This document shows positions 33,599 to 42,997 of a stretch of DNA of 64,000 bases, piece after piece. Under the pieces are notes generated by a model. It was given only the letters and a program-made list of their open reading frames with translations, did no database searches and was not told the origin of the DNA. The DNA lies in NCBI RefSeq assembly GCF_049723905.1, contig NZ_JBJKFD010000001.1, forward strand, positions 1,736,001-1,800,000, in the 5' to 3' direction. Source of the stretch: G963665185 sp049723905. Its GTDB lineage: Bacteria; Desulfobacterota; Desulfovibrionia; Desulfovibrionales; Desulfovibrionaceae. Made by a program: the position numbers and the translations under genes. Every line of letters starts with the position of its first letter. The first letter of the stretch is position 1.

Positions 33599-34474
33599 CT
33601 ACCGCCTGATTTTCTGGACTACTAGCCCCAGCATAATCAACCCCAACCCGGCAAAAGTGGAGGGCAGTATGGTCTCGCCCACAAACAGGCTGATGAACAC
33701 CAGGGAGAGAAACGGCGAAATAAAGATGAGATTCCCGACCTTGGAGGCATTATCACTGTTTTTCAGCGCGGTGAGCCAGGCCACAAAAGTGATGCCCATC
33801 TCAAAGACGCCCACATACACGGCCCCTGCCAGCCCAGCCATGGAAGGCAGAGAAAACGAGGAAAAGCAAAATATCCAGACGATGATCCACGGCAGCCCGA
33901 AAAGAAAATTGAGCAGCAGCCCGGCCACAGGATCGCGCGTGTCCTTGGTGTTGAAAATCCAGTAGAGCGCCCAGATGATGGTGCTGACCAAAGCAAGCGT
34001 CACTCCGAACGGGTTGGCGAAGTGCAGCCCGGTCAGGTCCCCACGTGTGGAAATGACCACGACCCCCGAGTAGCAGATAAACGTTGCGGCAAGGTCGGCA
34101 AAGCGCATCTTCTGCCCTAGCAGAGGAATGGACAGCAGCGCCAGGGCCACGGCCCAGGTGTAGTTGAGAGGTTGGGCTTCCTGCGCCGGGAGCAGGTCGT
34201 AGGCTTTGAAAAGGATGAGATAGTAGAGAAAGGGATTGAGAAACCCGAACCCGGCGGACAGCAGGTATTGCCGGGGAGTGAATGAAAAAATCAGTCGCAG
34301 CCGCCCCTGCACCGCCAGCACCAGCGAAAGCACCAGCGTGGACGTGATCGAGGCGTACAAAAGCAGCTGCACAGGGGCCAGATGGCCAAGCGCCAGTTTG
34401 AACGCGGTGGCTACGGTGCTCCACAAAAGCACGGACACCAGCCCGTAGGCGTAGGCCTTTTTCTGATTGGGCAC
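33599..34474 (-). CDS. EamA/DMT-superfamily transporter
   Basis: This 291-residue membrane protein has ten predicted helices arranged as two EamA repeats (about 5-135 and 145-288), with LLWSTVATAFKLAL at the start and a GxxLIMLGLVVQ end. The drug/metabolite transporter superfamily moves very varied metabolites, often outward; the substrate cannot be read. The start is a GTG with AGGA seven bases upstream. Confidence 0.9.
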   Translation of the reverse strand: MPNQKKAYAYGLVSVLLWSTVATAFKLALGHLAPVQLLLYASITSTLVLSLVLAVQGRLRLIFSFTPRQYLLSAGFGFLNPFLYYLILFKAYDLLPAQEAQPLNYTWAVALALLSIPLLGQKMRFADLAATFICYSGVVVISTRGDLTGLHFANPFGVTLALVSTIIWALYWIFNTKDTRDPVAGLLLNFLFGLPWIIVWIFCFSSFSLPSMAGLAGAVYVGVFEMGITFVAWLTALKNSDNASKVGNLIFISPFLSLVFISLFVGETILPSTFAGLGLIMLGLVVQKIRR

Positions 34475-34599
34475 GGCGGTTTCCTGGTCTCGCGTCCGGT
34501 TGGGGTTCTGCTGTACAGGGAGAGCAAGTGTTCTGCGGAAAACCGTGTGGCCGGAGGATGTTCCCCCCCGGCCGATTCCGAAAAGTTCTGTCGGATATA

Positions 34600-35256
34600 T
34601 TAAAAAACCACGTGCTTGCGAATGTAGGCGGCGGCTTCTTCCGGATCGTCGCTGACGTGCATCAGTTCCAGGTTTTCCGGGCTGATGCAGCGATCCTTGA
34701 TGAGCTGCGTCTTGAACCAGCCCAGCAGGCCGCCCCAGAACTCGCTGCCGTAAAGCACGATGGGAAAAGGCTTGATGCGCCGGGTCTGAATAAGCACCAG
34801 GGCTTCGGACAGTTCGTCCAAAGTGCCGAATCCGCCGGGCATGGCCACGTAGGCGGTAGCGTATTTGACAAACATGACCTTGCGGATAAAGAAGTACCGA
34901 AACTTGGCTTTTATATCCAAGTAATCATTGGACTTCTGTTCAAAAGGCAATTCAATGTGCAGGCCTATGGAGCGTCCTCCGGCCTCTTGCGCACCCTTGT
35001 TGGCGGCTTCCATGAGCCCCGGCCCGCCGCCGGTGATGATGTCGAATCCCGCCTTGACCAGATGTCCGGCCAATTCGCACGTGGTTTTGTATATCTCCTC
35101 ATCCGGGGATGTCCGGGCAGAGCCGAATATGGACACGGCCGTCCCCACTTCGCTCATTTCCTCGAATCCATCCACTATTTCCGCCATAATGCGGAAGAGC
35201 CGCCACGACTCCTGCATGGACAGGGAATCGATAAGGTATTGTCGTCCATTCGACAT
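34600..35256 (-). CDS. LOG-family protein (TIGR00730), nucleotide 5'-monophosphate phosphoribohydrolase-like
   Basis: This 218-residue Rossmann-fold protein carries the LOG signature PGGFGTLDELSEAL at about 135-148 and GGGPGLMEAANKGA near 75-88. LOG enzymes hydrolyse nucleoside monophosphates such as AMP or cytokinin ribotides to base and ribose-5-phosphate; in most bacteria the physiological role is unsettled. GGAG precedes the ATG. It is divergent from the beta-CASP nuclease gene. Confidence 0.92.
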   Translation of the reverse strand: MSNGRQYLIDSLSMQESWRLFRIMAEIVDGFEEMSEVGTAVSIFGSARTSPDEEIYKTTCELAGHLVKAGFDIITGGGPGLMEAANKGAQEAGGRSIGLHIELPFEQKSNDYLDIKAKFRYFFIRKVMFVKYATAYVAMPGGFGTLDELSEALVLIQTRRIKPFPIVLYGSEFWGGLLGWFKTQLIKDRCISPENLELMHVSDDPEEAAAYIRKHVVF

Positions 35257-35400
35257 ATGCAGATCTCCATGTCAATTGGTTTCCAGTCTTCTACCGGGTC
35301 AAACTCCAAGGTTTACCCGTGCCCAGCCACAGTGTAAATACCATCAACTCGAGTTGGTCGACAACTATGCGTCTGTACAGACTTTTAGAAAGGAACGTAC

Positions 35401-37008
35401 ATGAAAATTAAATTTCTTGGAGCCGCCCGTACCGTTACCGGTTCCTGCTACATTGTGGAAACAGACCATTGCCGCTTTGCCGTGGATTGCGGCATGCATC
35501 AGGGCAACGCCGCCATAGAGAAGCGCAACCGGGAACGTGCATTGTACGGCCCGGAACAACTGGATTTCATTCTGGTTACCCACGCGCACATCGACCATTC
35601 CGGCCTGCTGCCCCTCATGGCCAAGGCAGGCTTTCGGGGAAACATACACCTTACCCCGCCCACCAAGGACCTGCTGGAAATCATGCTGCTGGACAGCGCC
35701 CATATTCAGGAAATGGAAACCGAATGGGAAAACCGCAAACGCCAGCGCCACGGCAAGCCGTCCGTGGAACCGTTGTACGATCAGGCAGACGTCCAGGATA
35801 CGCTCCCCCTGTTCAAACCGGTACAATACGACAGCCCGTTCCAACCAGCCCAGGGCATCACCGTCACCTACAAGGATGCAGGCCATATTCTCGGTTCCGC
35901 ATTCATTGTTCTGGAAATCGAGGAAGACGGCAAACACTACCGGCTCGTTTTTTCCGGCGACCTGGGACGCCCCAACCAGCTGCTAGTCAACAACCCGGAA
36001 ATTGTGGAGAACGCGGACTACCTGCTGATGGAATCCACCTACGGCGACCGCGACCACAAACACGAGGGCACAAGCCGTGACGAGCTGGCCGAAGCCATCC
36101 AGTACAGCTACAGCCGCAAACAAAAGGTCATTATCCCGGCCTTTGCCGTGGAGCGCAGCCAGGAAATCATCTACTCCCTGTCCATGCTGGCGCGCGAGGG
36201 CAAACTGCCTGCGGACATGCCTGTCTATCTGGACAGCCCCCTGGCCATTCGGGCAACGAAGATTTTCCTCCAACATCCTGAATATCTGGACAAGAACACC
36301 CGCAAGGCCATCGAGGAAGGAAACAACCCGCTGGAACTGCCCAACCTTGTTTTTACCGAAAGCGTGCAGGAATCCCAGAACATCAACGAAACCAGCGGCC
36401 CGGCCGTGGTCATTTCGGCCAGCGGCATGTGCAACGCCGGACGCATCAAGCACCACCTGCGCCACAACCTCTGGAAGCACGGGGCCAGCGTGGTCTTTAC
36501 CGGTTTCCAGGCCATGGGCACTCCGGGCCGGAAAATCGTGGACGGCGCCAAAAAGATCCGCATTCTGGGCGAGGAAATCGCGGTTCAGGCCAAGATTTTC
36601 ACCATCGGCGGTTTTTCCGCCCATGCCGGACAGAGCCAGATTATGAGCTGGCTTTCCCATTTTACCAACAAAGACATGAAGGTCTTTCTGGTACATGGCG
36701 AATCACGCGCTCAAAAAGCCCTGGCGGAACTCATCCGCGAACGGTTCAAACTTTCCGTACACATTCCCGACTATCTGGAGGAATGCGTACTGGAACCCGG
36801 CGAGGAGCCGACGGTTGCCGTCTTCCCGGAACAGGCCCGGCCGCAGATCGACTGGGAATACCTGCTGGGGGATACCGAACGTCTGCTCACCGAGCTGAGA
36901 ACCCGTATGCCGCAGCTGCAGCAGCGCGCCTGGGAAGACCAGGCCGACCTGCGCGAACGATTGCTGGACGCGCACAAGACCATGCTGGAACTGGTGTCCG
37001 AAGCGTAA
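35401..37008 (+). CDS. Beta-CASP metallo-beta-lactamase-fold ribonuclease-like protein
   Basis: The 535-residue protein has a metallo-beta-lactamase core with the zinc motif THAHIDHSG at about residues 59-67, GDLGRP (about 188) and a C-terminal HAGQ motif (about 412). A beta-CASP insertion lies between about 215 and 350 (STYGDRDH, then IPAFAVERSQEI). This is the YSH1/RNase J-type arrangement seen in RNA-processing exonucleases; the exact RNA substrate is unknown. A C-terminal extension after residue 460 is helical. AAAGGA lies upstream of the ATG. Confidence 0.92.
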   Translation: MKIKFLGAARTVTGSCYIVETDHCRFAVDCGMHQGNAAIEKRNRERALYGPEQLDFILVTHAHIDHSGLLPLMAKAGFRGNIHLTPPTKDLLEIMLLDSAHIQEMETEWENRKRQRHGKPSVEPLYDQADVQDTLPLFKPVQYDSPFQPAQGITVTYKDAGHILGSAFIVLEIEEDGKHYRLVFSGDLGRPNQLLVNNPEIVENADYLLMESTYGDRDHKHEGTSRDELAEAIQYSYSRKQKVIIPAFAVERSQEIIYSLSMLAREGKLPADMPVYLDSPLAIRATKIFLQHPEYLDKNTRKAIEEGNNPLELPNLVFTESVQESQNINETSGPAVVISASGMCNAGRIKHHLRHNLWKHGASVVFTGFQAMGTPGRKIVDGAKKIRILGEEIAVQAKIFTIGGFSAHAGQSQIMSWLSHFTNKDMKVFLVHGESRAQKALAELIRERFKLSVHIPDYLEECVLEPGEEPTVAVFPEQARPQIDWEYLLGDTERLLTELRTRMPQLQQRAWEDQADLRERLLDAHKTMLELVSEA

Positions 37009-37257
37009 ACGGCTGACGACAAACGGGGGAGCTGGCGGGAAATTGAAGGAGAAACAATCCGAATCGGCTTCGGTGCTTTTCACCGGTCCGGAATGTGTCG
37101 GGCAGGAGTGTCGGGCAGGATGAGCCGGGCAGGATTTTCCGCCCACCCTCCTCTTTGGGGTAGGTTGCGCCCCATTGGACATTTCGCCAGGATAAGGGCA
37201 AAAGTCGGGCGGTTGCTTTGCCTTCGGCTGAAGATATATGATAAGGAGTTCAAGAGG

Positions 37258-37830
37258 ATGCGCATAACCGCTGGATATTTAAAGGGTCAGAAAATCTTGA
37301 CCACGGAAGGTCCAGGGTATAGGCCTGCAACGGCAAAAGTACGCGAGGCGCTTTTCAGTATGCTGACGGCGCGTGGCGGTATTTTTTCCGGCTGCCGCGT
37401 CCTGGATATTTTTGCCGGAAGTGGCAGCCTGGGCATCGAGTCCCTCTCGCGGGGTGCGGGCCATGCGGCATTCATAGAGAAGAGCCGCAAGGCGGCCGGA
37501 CTGATACGCAAAAACTTGCAAACGCTGGATGTTCCGACCGCCGAATGGCACATATGGTGCGCGGACTGCAAGGATGTTTTGTCCAAGCCGTGCTCCATGC
37601 CGTACGATCTTATATTCATCGACCCGCCCTATGGTCACGGTCTTCTGCCTCCGGTTCTGGAACTGGCGGTAAACAACGGCTGGCTGGCCGAAGACGGGCT
37701 TGTCTGCGCGGAAGTGGAATCGGGTGTATCCGCCCGGGAGTGCGTCCGCGAATTAAACCTGACAGAAAGCACCGACCGAACGTATGGTCAAACCAGGATA
37801 GTGATATGGGAAAACCACAAGACTGCATAG
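37258..37830 (+). CDS. rsmD: RsmD, 16S rRNA (guanine966-N2)-methyltransferase
   Basis: This 190-residue SAM-dependent enzyme methylates N2 of G966 in 16S rRNA. It has the RsmD start MRITAGYLKGQ, motif I LDIFAGSGSLGIESLSRG (about 48-65) and the catalytic DPPYGH motif (about 121-126). ATG 37258 has AAGGAG ten bases upstream and matches the family start; in-frame starts further upstream belong to the spacer. The next gene, coaD, starts inside its 3' end, giving an rsmD-coaD-miaA operon. Confidence 0.95.
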   Translation: MRITAGYLKGQKILTTEGPGYRPATAKVREALFSMLTARGGIFSGCRVLDIFAGSGSLGIESLSRGAGHAAFIEKSRKAAGLIRKNLQTLDVPTAEWHIWCADCKDVLSKPCSMPYDLIFIDPPYGHGLLPPVLELAVNNGWLAEDGLVCAEVESGVSARECVRELNLTESTDRTYGQTRIVIWENHKTA

Positions 37831-38318
37831 CCATCTACCCCGGCACATTCGACCCCCTGACAAACGGACATGTGAGTCTGGCGCGGCGGGGAGTGCAGGT
37901 GTTCAAGAAGGTCGTCGTGGGCGTTGCCAACGACACCAGCAAAAAGACCCTCTTCAGCCTGGAAGAACGCGTGGCCATGGCCAACGAAGTCTTTGCCAAC
38001 GACAGAAACATCACTGCCGAGGGCTTTTCCGGTCTGCTGGTGGATTATGCGCAACGACGCGGTGCAACCGTTATTCTGCGTGGTCTGCGGGCTGTTTCCG
38101 ATTTTGAATACGAATTCCAGATGGCGCTTATGAACCGCAAGCTGAGCAAGGACATCCAGACCACCTTCCTGATGACGGACTTCAAGTGGATGTACCTTTC
38201 CTCCACCATCATCAAGGAAGTGGCCAAACACGGCGGCAACATCAAGGGTATGGTGCCCGAAGCCGTTGTGCCCAAGCTGTATGGCCGTTTCGCGGAACTG
38301 CAAAAAGAGAATATCTGA
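37806..38318 (+). CDS. coaD: CoaD, phosphopantetheine adenylyltransferase
   Basis: This enzyme transfers AMP from ATP to 4'-phosphopantetheine, the penultimate step of coenzyme A synthesis. It has 170 residues. The nucleotidyltransferase motif is YPGTFDPLTNGH at about 10-21, and the ISSTxVR-like SSTIIKE motif lies near 135-141. The ATG at 37806 overlaps the last 25 bases of rsmD, and its stop overlaps the miaA start (TGATG). The rsmD-coaD pairing is common in bacteria. Confidence 0.96.
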   Translation: MGKPQDCIAIYPGTFDPLTNGHVSLARRGVQVFKKVVVGVANDTSKKTLFSLEERVAMANEVFANDRNITAEGFSGLLVDYAQRRGATVILRGLRAVSDFEYEFQMALMNRKLSKDIQTTFLMTDFKWMYLSSTIIKEVAKHGGNIKGMVPEAVVPKLYGRFAELQKENI

Positions 38319-39235
38319 TGGCGCTACAGGACGTGGTCTGCATTGTCGGGCCTACCGGCACAGGCAAAACCGCGGCTGCCCTCGGGCTGGCCGAGCGATT
38401 CGGCGGAGGAGTCGTCAACTACGACTCCCGCCAAGTCTATCGCGGCGTTCCCCTGGTTACGGCCCAACCCACGCCCGAAGAGCAATCCCACTGTCCGCAC
38501 TGGCTGTACGGCTTCATGGAGCCCATCCAGGCCATAGATGCGGGCATGTTCTCGCACTTGGCAGACTCCGCCATTACCGAGGCGGCGGAACAGAACCTGC
38601 TGCCCCTGCTGGTGGGCGGCACCGGCCTGTACCTGGACGCCCTGCTCTACGGCCTTGCCGCCATCCCCGATGTTCCGGCCATGGTCCGCCAGTCCATCCA
38701 GATGCGCTACGACGCAAACGGCGGCGAAGCCATGCATGCCGAACTGCAGACCATCGACCCCGAATACGCGGGCCGCGTCCACCCCAACGACCGCCAGCGC
38801 ATCACCCGCGCCCTGGAGGTCTTTGAAACCACCGGACGCGTGCTTTCTTCCTGGCATGCCGAACAAAAGACCCAGCCACGCTACAACCACCTGAAGATCG
38901 GCCTGCACATGGACCTCGACGAACTGACTCCACGGCTGGCAAAGCGCATCGACCTGATGCTGGAAGCCGGAGCCGTCGCCGAGATGAAGGCCGCCTACCC
39001 AAAAACGCCCATGCCCAACGCTCCGGGCTGGTCTGGCATAGGCTGCATGGAACTCATCGAATACATCCGCGACCGCATGACGCTGGAACAGGCCAAGGCC
39101 CTGTGGCTGAAGCGCACGCGGGCTTATGCCAAACGGCAGATCACCTGGTTCAAGCGCGATGCCGAAATCCACTGGTTCGCACCGGACAAGGTGCAGGCCA
39201 TGGGCGATCTGACTGCGGAATTCTTCGGACGCTAG
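38318..39235 (+). CDS. miaA: MiaA, tRNA dimethylallyltransferase
   Basis: This enzyme adds a dimethylallyl group to N6 of A37 in tRNAs that read UNN codons. It has 305 residues, in the normal range. Visible are the P-loop GPTGTGKTAAALGLA (about 10-24), DSRQVYRGVPL (about 36-46), GGTGLYLDALLYG (about 102-114) and the R-x-x-R-A-L-E-V segment near 161. The ATG overlaps the coaD stop, so it is translationally coupled in the rsmD-coaD-miaA operon. Confidence 0.96.
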   Translation: MALQDVVCIVGPTGTGKTAAALGLAERFGGGVVNYDSRQVYRGVPLVTAQPTPEEQSHCPHWLYGFMEPIQAIDAGMFSHLADSAITEAAEQNLLPLLVGGTGLYLDALLYGLAAIPDVPAMVRQSIQMRYDANGGEAMHAELQTIDPEYAGRVHPNDRQRITRALEVFETTGRVLSSWHAEQKTQPRYNHLKIGLHMDLDELTPRLAKRIDLMLEAGAVAEMKAAYPKTPMPNAPGWSGIGCMELIEYIRDRMTLEQAKALWLKRTRAYAKRQITWFKRDAEIHWFAPDKVQAMGDLTAEFFGR

Positions 39236-39349
39236 CCATTACTAAATGATTTGCGCTTGCTGATGGTGCGCGGATTGCCCTGTACGCTGCTGCGGGGATC
39301 TTTTTCCATTTGACGACTCCCCACCTCTCCCACCCACGGGCAACGCCCC

Positions 39350-40231
39350 TCACACTTTCGGACTCTCGGAACTCTTCTTCAAACTTTTGGTGGGATTTCG
39401 ATATTCACAAGGCACCTTTGCTTGGCAAAGCCCGCAGCTGTTCACCGGAAATCCAAGCTGCTCCTGTTCCACATGAACGGAAGTAACCGTTCGGATGTAT
39501 CGCTTGCATTTTTCCTTGTCGTGCCCTGCCTCCGATATGGCACCGGCGGGACAGCGCTCCATGCAGGCCCGGCACTTTCCCTTGGCATAATAAAGACACC
39601 ATTCATTGTGCTGCGTATACGGACGCGGGGTGGGTTGAAAAGCGGCCCTAACGATCACCGAGCCTACACGCACGGCCTTCCCGACACTGGTAATCAGTCC
39701 GTCGGACAAGCCAAAGGTTCCCAACCCGCAGGCGTATGCGGCGTGCCGTTCCGACCAGGACGAGGCAAAACCATACTTTTCCGATGTATGCCGCGCCCAG
39801 CCTGAAAGTTGGGAGGGGGCACAGGCCTGGATGCCTTCCTGCTGCAGCTTGGCGACAACTGCCTTGTGCAAGGCAACATTTGCCATTTCACCGTACTTAC
39901 GCACGCGGCTCCATTCGATGCTCGGCATGGTCTTGGCCCTTCTGTGGGCACGGCGAGTATGTTCCGTCTGGGGAAGAATCCAGGCAACCACACGCAGTTC
40001 CTCGGCATTCGCTCCATCCTCTGGAAACGCAAAAGAAAAAGCTTCTTCCGGCAGCCAGTAAAAATTGGGGCCGATATCTTTTTTGAAAAAGGGAAACAAC
40101 GAATCCGCCCCGGAAGCACAACCGACCAACGGCGTATCAAAGGCGAAATGCTCCGAAGACGGTTCAATGGAGTTGTTCTCCAATGACGCCATCCATCCCG
40201 TAATAAAATTTGTGAGTTCGTTGAAATTCAT
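39350..40231 (-). CDS. Epoxyqueuosine-reductase-like ferredoxin-type protein
   Basis: This 293-residue cytoplasmic iron-sulphur protein has a C-terminal ferredoxin-like region: CRACMERCPAGAI (about 217-229), CKRYI (about 241) and CGLCQAKVPCE (about 265-275), enough for about two 4Fe-4S clusters. The N-terminal part has YACGLGTFGLSDGLIT (about 170-185), which resembles the QueG family core. Similar proteins in anaerobes are often called epoxyqueuosine reductases, but many are not true QueG and a cobalamin-binding site is not evident. Its function is uncertain. Confidence 0.7.
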   Translation of the reverse strand: MNFNELTNFITGWMASLENNSIEPSSEHFAFDTPLVGCASGADSLFPFFKKDIGPNFYWLPEEAFSFAFPEDGANAEELRVVAWILPQTEHTRRAHRRAKTMPSIEWSRVRKYGEMANVALHKAVVAKLQQEGIQACAPSQLSGWARHTSEKYGFASSWSERHAAYACGLGTFGLSDGLITSVGKAVRVGSVIVRAAFQPTPRPYTQHNEWCLYYAKGKCRACMERCPAGAISEAGHDKEKCKRYIRTVTSVHVEQEQLGFPVNSCGLCQAKVPCEYRNPTKSLKKSSESPKV

Positions 40232-40406
40232 ACGGACATGCTACCACCGGGACGGAAGACAAGGCAAGAAAACCGTGGAAATCGATCTCCACCTGCGACG
40301 CCCCCAAAAAGAATATGAAACTGCTGGAAGTCAGGACAGCCCCCGTCACACAGTGAATGATAGGGCCATTCCTCCCGCCTCGGGAGGGCACCTTCTGCGC
40401 AGAAAA

Positions 40407-40436
40407 AAGGCGGTGCATGTTTCCATGCACCGCCTT
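40407..40436 (-). terminator. Terminator of the HD-GYP gene
   Basis: A perfect 13-bp stem (aaggcggtgcatg / catgcaccgcctt) with a 4-base loop is followed on the minus strand by TTTTTTCTGC. Confidence 0.92.
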
Positions 40437-40464
40437 GAAATATCATACAATATACAGTCTTCTG

Positions 40465-41637
40465 TCAGCTGAGCAGCCGCATAATGTCAATGCGGTATTC
40501 GCCCGGGTCCAACGCCTCGGTGATCTCCACCTTGTCATTCTGCGCCGTATTGAAATCGGAAAGATCAAGGACTTCGGACTGGCACTGACGCAACTTGCGG
40601 TCGTAGACCACCTTGACCTGGGGGCGCAATGGCTGCGCACTGTTGGAACCGCAAACCACACCGTAGCTGCCGGTGTTCAGCCGCACAAAACTTCCGGGAG
40701 GATAAATTCCCATGGCTTTGATGAACCGTTCCACATATTGTGGTTCAAAACTCTTTCCACGGGCCGAGTACATTACCCGGAAGGCCTCGCTGGGAGTTTT
40801 GGCCTTGGCATAGGGTCTGTCGCTGGTCAGCGCGTCAAACACATCAACCACACTCAGCAGACGGGCGAAGCGGTTGAGACCGGCACCATGGATGGCGCGG
40901 GGATATCCGCTGCCGTCGTAGCGTTCGTGATGCTCGGCAACGGCGGAAAGAAGGTCGGGATGTATGTCGGCCTGCTCCGCCATGATGCGGTAGCCTTCCA
41001 GCGCGTGTGTCTGGGCAATGCGATACTCGCTGGGTGTAAGACGGCCGGGCTTGGCGATTATTTCATTGGGCAGGCGCAGTTTGCCTATGTCGTGATAAAT
41101 TCCGGCCAGTCCCAGGCGGATGACCTCGGCATGCTCCAATCCCAGGCTTACGCCAAAGACGACAGACAGCAGCCCCACGTTGACGGAGTGGGTGTAGGTA
41201 TAGTCGTCGCGCCCTCTGAGCTGGGTCAGACAGATGCCCGCCGCATCGTTGCGGTGGACGCTCTCAACCAGCCCCTCCACTACGTCTTCGCTGTCGTGAT
41301 GGTTGAAATCCCCGCCGTCCTTGATGCGCGCGAAAACCTCGTGCACATGGTTCAGGGTGTGGCGGTACAACTTGGCGGCCACGGAAACCTCGTCGCTGAA
41401 CGCGACTTTCCGGGCGTATGTTCCCATGCTTTCATGGACATCGACGCCCTTGTCCGTGTCGATATAAATCCAGTCAACACCACTACGGCGCAGCATTCTG
41501 ACTTCGTTATTGTCACGAACTATACGCTGAAACATAGCCAGCGGGCTGTCAAAAGAGCCGCTCCCGTATCGATCGACAAACATGCCTACACGCAGCGCAT
41601 CAATATGAATTTTCTTGATCATACGTTCTATGGGCAA
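40465..41637 (-). CDS. HD-GYP domain c-di-GMP phosphodiesterase
   Basis: The 390-residue protein has a DUF3391 N-terminus (IKKIHIDALRVGMFVDRYG, residues 7-25) and an HD-GYP domain (about 130-320). The metal-binding HD is in IYHDIGKL (about 180-187), HALEGYRIM follows, and the HHERYDGSGYP segment (about 235-245) is the GYP signature. Such enzymes hydrolyse c-di-GMP to pGpG or GMP. There is no receiver domain, so the input is unknown. It belongs to the same signalling set as the GGDEF-EAL and PilZ proteins in the window. Confidence 0.94.
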   Translation of the reverse strand: MPIERMIKKIHIDALRVGMFVDRYGSGSFDSPLAMFQRIVRDNNEVRMLRRSGVDWIYIDTDKGVDVHESMGTYARKVAFSDEVSVAAKLYRHTLNHVHEVFARIKDGGDFNHHDSEDVVEGLVESVHRNDAAGICLTQLRGRDDYTYTHSVNVGLLSVVFGVSLGLEHAEVIRLGLAGIYHDIGKLRLPNEIIAKPGRLTPSEYRIAQTHALEGYRIMAEQADIHPDLLSAVAEHHERYDGSGYPRAIHGAGLNRFARLLSVVDVFDALTSDRPYAKAKTPSEAFRVMYSARGKSFEPQYVERFIKAMGIYPPGSFVRLNTGSYGVVCGSNSAQPLRPQVKVVYDRKLRQCQSEVLDLSDFNTAQNDKVEITEALDPGEYRIDIMRLLS

Positions 41638-41764
41638 TACAGTGGTCCTTTGCCCTTCCTCGTCATCAGGTGGAAAACAACCTGCAATGTTTACATATAT
41701 AATGTCTGCCCAAGCGTTTTACGCTATCCAATAAAATACAACTTCGCAACCCCGGATTTAGCAG

Positions 41765-42253
41765 CTAGAATACTGGACTTTCAGCATAAACCCATTTTCC
41801 CGGCAGTGTTTTCCCTGCAAAGAAATCCTCCACACGCTCCCTTCCGGACTCGCAGATTTTAAGGTCTGAAAGGCCCATGCTCGGACCGCGGGTTGAATAC
41901 ATGGACAGGGCACGCTCCACAAAATCGGCCAGAACAAAACCGCACTGGGCTTCTATCTCACGATCGCGTCCACGCCATGTCAAACTCAGGGCAATTTTGT
42001 GTCCACGGTCCATGCCGCAGGTTACCATGTTGCCGGTACGCTTCAGCGTTTCAAGCACAACATCGGGATTTACCGCGCACCATCCAGCTATTGTGCGGGA
42101 AAAAAGCGGTTCAACAACAAGATAATAGTTCTGGTCGATCTTGCAGGCCAGGGATACGCCGGGGCGGTTCAAGACATCGCATTCCCGGTCGTACTGCATG
42201 GCCAAAGCCCGTCCTATCCGATCCAGAACATCCGCATAGTCAGTAAGAGGCAT
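41765..42253 (-). CDS. Hypothetical protein, 162 residues
   Basis: I do not recognise a family. The protein is mixed alpha/beta, without signal peptide or membrane helix; a CDVLNRPGVSLACKIDQNYYLVVEP segment (two parts) and a central WRGRDREIEAQCGF stretch look conserved in character. GGGAGG lies five bases before the ATG, and codon use matches the neighbours, so it is a real gene. It is separated from the HD-GYP gene by 127 bases in the same direction. Confidence 0.75.
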   Translation of the reverse strand: MPLTDYADVLDRIGRALAMQYDRECDVLNRPGVSLACKIDQNYYLVVEPLFSRTIAGWCAVNPDVVLETLKRTGNMVTCGMDRGHKIALSLTWRGRDREIEAQCGFVLADFVERALSMYSTRGPSMGLSDLKICESGRERVEDFFAGKTLPGKWVYAESPVF

Positions 42254-42426
42254 TGCTCCCTCCCCAGGATGGAATACTACGCAAAAAACACCATTATCTT
42301 AATCTGAATAGTACGCTTAGCCCCATACTGTGGCAAGGCGACGAAAATTCGGAAAAAAAGGGGCGGAAAAGAAATTTCAGAAAGTGGAGCAGGGAGAAAA
42401 CGTCGCGTGAAGTTCGCCTTTCCGAC

Positions 42427-42470
42427 GGCAGCCGGGCCGCATCCACGCAAGGTTGCGGTCCGGGCCTGCC
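42427..42470. terminator. GC-rich inverted repeat downstream of the TSCPD gene
   Basis: The imperfect stem ggcagccgggccgca / tgcggtccgggcctgcc lies 36 bases after the TSCPD gene stop on the minus strand. No T-run follows, so termination is only possible. Confidence 0.5.
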
Positions 42471-42505
42471 GCTACAAGATGCGGTCTGAATGTATAAATT
42501 CCGGT

Positions 42506-42817
42506 TCAGGACAGGAACGACTCTACGAGTTTCATTCCTGCCTTGACCGAATCCGGGATTTCCGTGGATTCGCCCTGCTTGTATTCGACAAGCGCCTTGG
42601 TAAGCTGGTCCGGACAGGAAGTGGACTTTTTGCCACAGGTTATGCCGGAAAGCTTGGCGATAACTTCGTCCACAGCCATGCCTTCAATCAACCGGGAAAG
42701 TCCTTCCAGGTTGCCGGGGCAGCCGCCGATTACACGAAGGGATTTGATGGTGTCGTCCTCGGTAACGTCAAACATCATCTGCTTGGAGCAGACGCCTTTT
42801 GGTGTGTAGGTGAACAT
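42506..42817 (-). CDS. TSCPD-domain protein (TIGR03905-like)
   Basis: This 103-residue protein has the pattern VIGGCPGNLEGLSRLIEGM near 29-47, CGKKSTSCPDQLTKAL near 60-75 and a helical end. The TSCPD domain also occurs at the C-terminus of B12-dependent ribonucleotide reductases, where the cysteines may bind metal; stand-alone versions have no proven function. It is a full-length small protein and seems monocistronic. Confidence 0.88.
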   Translation of the reverse strand: MFTYTPKGVCSKQMMFDVTEDDTIKSLRVIGGCPGNLEGLSRLIEGMAVDEVIAKLSGITCGKKSTSCPDQLTKALVEYKQGESTEIPDSVKAGMKLVESFLS

Positions 42818-42997
42818 GTAGGGAACCTCTTCTGTCGTGATGATTTTTCAAAAAAAGGCCGGAGCCGAAAGAAATGCCGCTCACGCGACGCTCCATCCGT
42901 CGGCTCCGTCAGGCAGAGCAGTAAGTGTAATGCTCCATGTTTATTAGTCAAGAGCACGGGGACAACGTGCAGATGGCCCCGCAGGTTTTGCAAGGGG

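Noticed and set aside
39350..40231. Firm call as QueG
   Set aside because: The ferredoxin motifs fit, but the cobalamin-binding core of true QueG is not clearly present, so only a QueG-like label is given.
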